This document shows, one piece after another, positions 59,682 through 64,000 of a DNA stretch of 64,000 nt (the stretch's first letter is position 1; the number at the start of each line of letters is the position of its first letter). The DNA lies in assembly GCA_964562685.1 (NCBI GenBank), contig CAZLUP010000001.1:139708-203707 (forward strand), written 5' to 3'. The notes beneath the pieces were generated by a model. That model worked only from the letters and a program-made list of their open reading frames with translations. It was not told the DNA's origin and did no database searches. Position numbers and translations under genes: made by a program. This DNA comes from Stanieria sp964562685. Its GTDB lineage: Bacteria; Cyanobacteriota; Cyanobacteriia; Cyanobacteriales; Xenococcaceae.

Positions 59682-59891
59682 TCAACCTTTCAGAGCTTTT
59701 TGAAAATTCTTACGATAGGATCTGTTAGCTACAAACAAAGCTGGCCATAAAATCGCTAACGCTAATTTATTTGGCAAACTAGGATTAAAATTGGTTCTTC
59801 TAAATCCTTGCCAAAATTTCCAGACTCCACCAAAATAAACGATTGATAGGATCAAAACTATTAACTGAAACATAATCTGAAGAATCGTCAA
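59682..59891 (-). CDS. Small membrane protein of unknown function
   Basis: 69 residues. An N-terminal hydrophobic helix (LQIMFQLIVLILSIVYFGGVW) is followed by a conserved-looking WQGFRRTNFNPSLPNKLALAI and a second hydrophobic stretch (LAILWPALFV), ending in a basic tail. The regular pattern suggests a real gene; not recognised. Confidence 0.6.
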   Translation of the reverse strand: MTILQIMFQLIVLILSIVYFGGVWKFWQGFRRTNFNPSLPNKLALAILWPALFVANRSYRKNFQKALKG

Positions 59892-60129
59892 TCGATTAAT
59901 TAGTTTGAAAATAGTATTTACAAGATCAATTTTAAGCTAATCCTCCGAATCTAGGCTGCTTCGACTCCTTTAAGTTACATCTTAAGATAATTGGTTTTCT
60001 CATCGCTAAATTGTAATTAATCAAATTCGCAACAACTTAATTACAACAAAATACGAGAACATAAAAACAAGAGCATCCAATTAGTTCAATTCAAACAGAT
60101 TGAAGTTAACCAAAAGGCAAGGAGGAATT

Positions 60130-62658
60130 ATGCGTGCAGTGCTTATGGCTGGAGGTTCAGGAACGAGATTAAGACCTCTAACCTGCGATCTGCCTAAACC
60201 AATGGTTCCCATACTAAACCGTCCTATCGCGGAACATATTATTAATTTATTAAAAAAACATAAAATCAACGAAATTATTGCTACCCTTCATTATCTTCCT
60301 GATGTCATGAGAGATTATTTTCAAGACGGCAGTGATTTTGGGGTAGAAATGACCTATGCCGTCGAAGAAGAACAACCATTAGGAACGGCTGGTTGTGTCA
60401 AAAATATTCAGCAATGGTTAGATGACACTTTTTTAGTTATCAGTGGGGATGGAATTACTGACTTTGATTTACAAGCTGCGATCGCTTTTCATCGTCAGAA
60501 ACAATCAAAAGCTACTTTAATTTTGACCCGCGTACCTAATCCAGTAGAATTTGGAGTTGTTATTACTGACGAAACTGGTCATATTCGTCGTTTTTTAGAA
60601 AAACCATCTTTGAGTGAAATTTTTTCCGATACGGTTAATACCGGTACATACATTCTCGAACCAGAAGTTCTTGATTATTTACCTGAAAATGAAGAAAGCG
60701 ATTTTTCCAAAGATTTATTTCCGCTTTTACTAAATAAAGGAGAACCAATTTATGGTTACATTGCGGAAGGTTATTGGTGTGATGTTGGTCACTTAGATGC
60801 TTATCGAGAAGCTCAATATGACGCTCTAGACGGAAAAGTTGTACTTGAGGTTGCTTACCAAGAAAAGTCTCCTGGTTTGTGGGTTGGAACTAATACTTAT
60901 ATTGATGCTTCTGCCAAAATTGAAACTCCTGCTTTAATTGGTAATAATTGCCGTATAGGACCGCGAGTTAAAATTGAAGCTGGCACCATTATTGGTGATA
61001 ATGTCACTGTCGGAGCGGATGCAGACCTTAAACGCCCAATTCTTTGGAATGGAGTAACTATTGGCGATGAAGCTCATTTAAGAGCTTGTGTGATAACTCG
61101 AGGAACTAGAGTAGACCGACGTGCCCAAGTTTTAGAAGGTGCTGTAGTAGGGCCACTTTCCACTGTAGGCGAAGAAGCTCAAATTGCTCCTAATGTCAGA
61201 GTTTGGCCTAGTAAACGAATTGAGTCAGGGGCGATTCTCAATATTAATCTAATTTGGGGCAATACCGCCCAGAGAAATCTTTTTGGACAAAGAGGGGTTT
61301 CTGGACTCGCTAATATTGATATTACGCCCGAATTTACGGTTAAATTGGGTTCTTCCTATGGTTCTACTCTTAAACTAGGCTCAACTGTCTTAGTTTCTCG
61401 AGATCAGCGTAGTGTTTCCCGAATGGTAAGCCGTGCTTTGATTGCGGGATTAATGTCGGCAGGCATTAACGTCCAAAACTTAGAAGCTACTGCGATTCCG
61501 ATCTCTCGAACCATGACGACTATTTTGGCTGTCTCGGGTGGCATCCATGTTCGTCTCGATCCCGACCGTCCTGATTATATTCTGATCGAATTTTTTGATA
61601 AATACGGAATCAATCTTTCCAAATCAAAAGAAAAGAAAATTGAAGGTGCTTATTTTAAAGAAGATTTGCGCAGAGCGTCGATTCAGGAGATTGGTAATGT
61701 TGCTTATCCAGACCAGGTAATTGAAACCTATAGCCGTAGTTTTGAAAGACATCTTAACATTGAAGCGATTCGTCATAGTGCTTCAAGAGTAGTGATCGAT
61801 TATGTCTACGCTGTCTCAGGTGCAATTTTACCCCAGCTACTAGCCAAATTTGGCTGTGATGCTGTCGTACTTAATGCTAGTCTCAAACAATCAGCCCTTT
61901 TTACTCCAGAAAAAGAAGTTTTACTCAATCAACTTGGGCAAGTAGTTGAAGCTCTCAAAGCTAATCTTGGGGTTCAAGTTTCGGGTAATGGCGAACAATT
62001 TATTTTAGTAGATGAATCTGGCTCACCGATTCGAGGTGAAACTTTAACTGCTTTAATGGTTAGTACAATTTTGACCGCTCATCCTCGGAGTACCGTAGTA
62101 GTACCTGTTCATGCCTCTAGTGCAGTCGAACAAATTGCTCGTCGTCATGATGGTAAAGTGATTCGGACTAAAGCCAATCCTACTGCTTTGATGGAAGCCT
62201 CACAAACTAATCCCAATGTCGTCTTAGGTGGCAGTGGCGATATGGGCTTTATCTTCCCTCAACTCCATCCAGGTTTTGATGCTATGTTTGGCATTGCCAA
62301 ATTGATCGAAATGCTAACTATCCAAGAGCGATCGCTAGCCCAAATTCGCAGTGAATTACCTCGTGTCTGTCATAAGTACTATACCGTTCGTTGCCCTTGG
62401 AAGGTTAAAGGTGCATTAATGCGTTATCTAGTCGAAACTCATCCAACCAGCAATTTGGAATTAATTGATGGCGTAAAAATTATTAATCCTCATAATGATA
62501 ATTGGTTGTTAATTCTACCTGACGCGGGAGAACCCTTAGTACATATCTATGCTAATAGTGAAGATCGTCAATGGGTAGATGATTCTTTAACCGAATATCG
62601 CCAACGAATTCAAAAATTTATTGACCGAGAACAAGGCTTAGTCAGAGATAGCTTATAA
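60130..62658 (+). CDS. Mannose-1-phosphate guanylyltransferase fused to a degenerate phosphomannomutase
   Basis: 842 residues. Residues 1-230 are a nucleotidyltransferase (MRAVLMAGGSGTRLRPLTCD, LPKPMVPILNRPIAEH, VISGDGITDF, EKPSLSEIFSD), 250-370 a left-handed beta helix with hexapeptide repeats, and 380-842 a phosphohexomutase fold. In that fold the active serine loop (TxSHNP) is replaced by SGGIHVRLDP and the metal loop (DGDxDR) by SGNGEQF, so mutase activity is unlikely. It probably makes GDP-mannose for polysaccharides and GDP-fucose. GGAGG precedes ATG 60130. Confidence 0.9.
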   Translation: MRAVLMAGGSGTRLRPLTCDLPKPMVPILNRPIAEHIINLLKKHKINEIIATLHYLPDVMRDYFQDGSDFGVEMTYAVEEEQPLGTAGCVKNIQQWLDDTFLVISGDGITDFDLQAAIAFHRQKQSKATLILTRVPNPVEFGVVITDETGHIRRFLEKPSLSEIFSDTVNTGTYILEPEVLDYLPENEESDFSKDLFPLLLNKGEPIYGYIAEGYWCDVGHLDAYREAQYDALDGKVVLEVAYQEKSPGLWVGTNTYIDASAKIETPALIGNNCRIGPRVKIEAGTIIGDNVTVGADADLKRPILWNGVTIGDEAHLRACVITRGTRVDRRAQVLEGAVVGPLSTVGEEAQIAPNVRVWPSKRIESGAILNINLIWGNTAQRNLFGQRGVSGLANIDITPEFTVKLGSSYGSTLKLGSTVLVSRDQRSVSRMVSRALIAGLMSAGINVQNLEATAIPISRTMTTILAVSGGIHVRLDPDRPDYILIEFFDKYGINLSKSKEKKIEGAYFKEDLRRASIQEIGNVAYPDQVIETYSRSFERHLNIEAIRHSASRVVIDYVYAVSGAILPQLLAKFGCDAVVLNASLKQSALFTPEKEVLLNQLGQVVEALKANLGVQVSGNGEQFILVDESGSPIRGETLTALMVSTILTAHPRSTVVVPVHASSAVEQIARRHDGKVIRTKANPTALMEASQTNPNVVLGGSGDMGFIFPQLHPGFDAMFGIAKLIEMLTIQERSLAQIRSELPRVCHKYYTVRCPWKVKGALMRYLVETHPTSNLELIDGVKIINPHNDNWLLILPDAGEPLVHIYANSEDRQWVDDSLTEYRQRIQKFIDREQGLVRDSL

Positions 62659-62843
62659 CAGTTAAAGAAAAGAGTGATAATTCTCATTTTGGGCTGGTAA
62701 ATTGGTACAATTGTCCTATATTTACCCATTTAGTCTCATTAACAAGCCAGTCAAATAAATGACAAATCGCTCTGGACATCTCAAACTCTGAACTAAATTC
62801 AGAGAGTGTGTCCTGCTCAATTTACGATAGGAGTGTTGCAATA

Positions 62844-63479
62844 ATGAATAGCTGTATTTTAATGGCTCAAGTAGTCAGCGACCCAGAATTACGTTCAACA
62901 CAAGATAATCTCGCCGTATCTTATATGATGGTCGAATTTGAAGGATTAAAGGCAGAAGACCCACCAGCTAGAATTAGGGTAGTGGGATGGGGCAATTTAG
63001 CCACAGAAATTAAACAAAAATATGGACAGGGCGATCAAATAATTATTGAAGGGCGTTTGTCCATGAATGTAGTCGAGCTTCCAGAAGGTTATAAAGAAAA
63101 ACGAGCCGAATTAATTGCTTCTCATATTTATCCTGTGCAAAGTCAATTGGGAGGATCAGCACCAACATCTCAAAACCTTTCTTCTCAAACAACTTCATTC
63201 GATCAACAAGATAGTTTTACTGCTCCAACTCCTTTCTCTCAATCTCCCACTGGACAATCGAAGGGAATGGAAGATGACGAGCAATTTGCTGCTACCAAAA
63301 AATCAAGTAAAGCAACAGTTAATAGTTCAACTGCTTCAAATAATGAGGATTGGGATGATATTCCCTTTTTGCGACCTATTAGCTATAAAAACGACAGCGA
63401 GAAACTTTATGACTCTTGGGAAGTAGAGGCAAATCGTCCAGGAATCTGGCTGCATGGCAAGAAAGGTTTATTTCTCTAA
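62844..63479 (+). CDS. SSB-like OB-fold protein with an internal DDIPF motif
   Basis: 211 residues. The OB fold (about 1-105) reads MNSCILMAQVVSDPELRSTQ, AVSYMMVEFEG, RIRVVGWGNLATEIKQKYGQ and QIIIEGRLSM, an SSB-type domain. A Ser/Thr/Gln linker follows, then EDWDDIPFLRP near residue 180: the DDIPF tip that normally ends SSB. Here 32 residues follow (ending WLHGKKGLFL). ATG 62844 with ATAGGAG upstream gives the conserved start. It binds single-stranded DNA (inference). A hairpin CTCTGAA/TTCAGAG lies in its leader. Confidence 0.85.
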   Translation: MNSCILMAQVVSDPELRSTQDNLAVSYMMVEFEGLKAEDPPARIRVVGWGNLATEIKQKYGQGDQIIIEGRLSMNVVELPEGYKEKRAELIASHIYPVQSQLGGSAPTSQNLSSQTTSFDQQDSFTAPTPFSQSPTGQSKGMEDDEQFAATKKSSKATVNSSTASNNEDWDDIPFLRPISYKNDSEKLYDSWEVEANRPGIWLHGKKGLFL

Positions 63480-63735
63480 ATCAGTCAACTTAAGTACTGT
63501 GTGAAAAAGCTGTTGTGCATTTTTATCAATTGCATTAACAGCATTACTTTTTTGACAACTTGACGGGTTGAGTTAAGCAATGCCATCAAGGTTATTTTGC
63601 TTCGTAATCAGTTTGTAACCAAATATTTAATTTTAGTATTGATTTTTCTACAGAGTATGTTAGGATAGAATCCGTGACTAAAACAGGGTTAAAACCAAAG
63701 TTGAGTTGGGTTTTAAGCCGTTTTGTTCTAAATTT

Positions 63736-63809
63736 GGGACTGTAGTTCAGTTGGTTAGAATGCCTGCCTGTCACGCAGGAGGTCGCGGGTTCGAGCCCCG
63801 TCAGTCCCG
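63736..63809 (+). tRNA. tRNA-Asp (GTC)
   Basis: A 74-base cloverleaf: acceptor GGGACTG/CAGTCCC with discriminator G, D-arm AGTTCAGTTGGTTAGAAT, anticodon loop CTGTCAC (GTC), T-arm GGGTTCGAGCCCC. CCA not encoded. Confidence 0.96.
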
Positions 63810-63942
63810 TTTTACGAGTCTTTATCTCTTGATAAATCTTAACTTTGCCAATCTAATCAAAGCGATCTCTTATGGTATCTGGTATGGTAAAAGAAAAATA
63901 TTTTTTAGGAGGATCAATAAGCTTAACTTTCTTCCGTAAGAA

Positions 63943-63973
63943 GTCCTCCAGTTTACTGGAAGGACGGGGCTTT
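63943..63973. mobile_element. Possible IS200/IS605-type terminal hairpin at the window edge
   Basis: GTCCTCCAGT pairs with ACTGGAAGGAC, followed by GGGGCTTTT and then CGCCTG...CAGGCG. On the minus strand it reads AAGCCCCGTCCTTCCAG, the style of IS200/IS605 ends and close to the palindrome in the sigma factor gene. The element body would lie beyond the window. Confidence 0.35.
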
Positions 63974-64000
63974 TAAACGCCTGGGAAACCACAGGCGACA

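Noticed and set aside
1..64000. CRISPR array
   Set aside because: Only short heptamer repeats and palindromes were found; no regular repeat-spacer pattern and no cas genes.

Overview
The window is chromosomal DNA of an AT-rich, low-GC cyanobacterium. The octamer GCGATCGC (HIP1) occurs throughout, the photosystem II gene psbK is present, and several genes have cyanobacterium-typical forms: panC-cmk fusion, DesC, CURT1/CAAD protein, PatD-like protein, mannose-1-phosphate guanylyltransferase with a dead mutase domain, and heptanucleotide repeats. A unicellular or baeocyte-forming relative of Stanieria/Pleurocapsa would fit, but that is inference. No rRNA operon, CRISPR array, prophage or complete insertion sequence was seen.

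Layout. 1-6.1 kb: end of an ssb gene, then a surface-polysaccharide block (GT39 and GT4 glycosyltransferases, priming sugar transferase, gmd and fcl for GDP-fucose). The GDP-mannose enzyme that would feed it lies at 60.1-62.7 kb. 6.5-14.6 kb: sensor kinase, ferredoxin, hydrolase, clpS, CPBP protease, and a TetR protein fused to a recombinase-like domain, divergent from desC with palindromic sites between them. 14.8-24.7 kb: two Uma2-family genes, a mazEF pair, acyltransferase, lipase, ftsH, an 880-bp gap with two candidate small RNAs, an alcohol dehydrogenase and a transglutaminase-like protein. 25.4-36.2 kb: a P-type ATPase resembling animal Na+/K+ pumps, a diguanylate cyclase, trpC, lpdA, a PilB-like protein without its ATPase core, a CURT1 protein and a tandem QueD. 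36.4-40.8 kb: tRNA-Thr, tRNA-Tyr, small genes, sbcD, psbK.

40.9-50.9 kb is an arsenic island: arsR, pstS, pstC, pstA, pstB, a second pstS, acr3, a SigZ-like sigma factor, arsI, a CX5R phosphatase, arsH and two arsC-type genes. Four copies of the dyad TCAA-N6-TTGA lie at the start of arsR and in front of both pstS genes. I infer that ArsR controls high-affinity phosphate import and arsenite export together. The sigma gene carries an in-frame 42-bp palindrome that resembles an IS200/IS605 terminal hairpin.

51.1-64 kb is housekeeping: NurA, RelA/SpoT, PatD-like protein, purM, rlpA, panC-cmk, the guanylyltransferase, a second SSB-like protein and tRNA-Asp. Coordinates are given after choosing the most likely start codon, often downstream of the longest open frame. 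Functional calls rest on motif recognition by eye; no database search was run.
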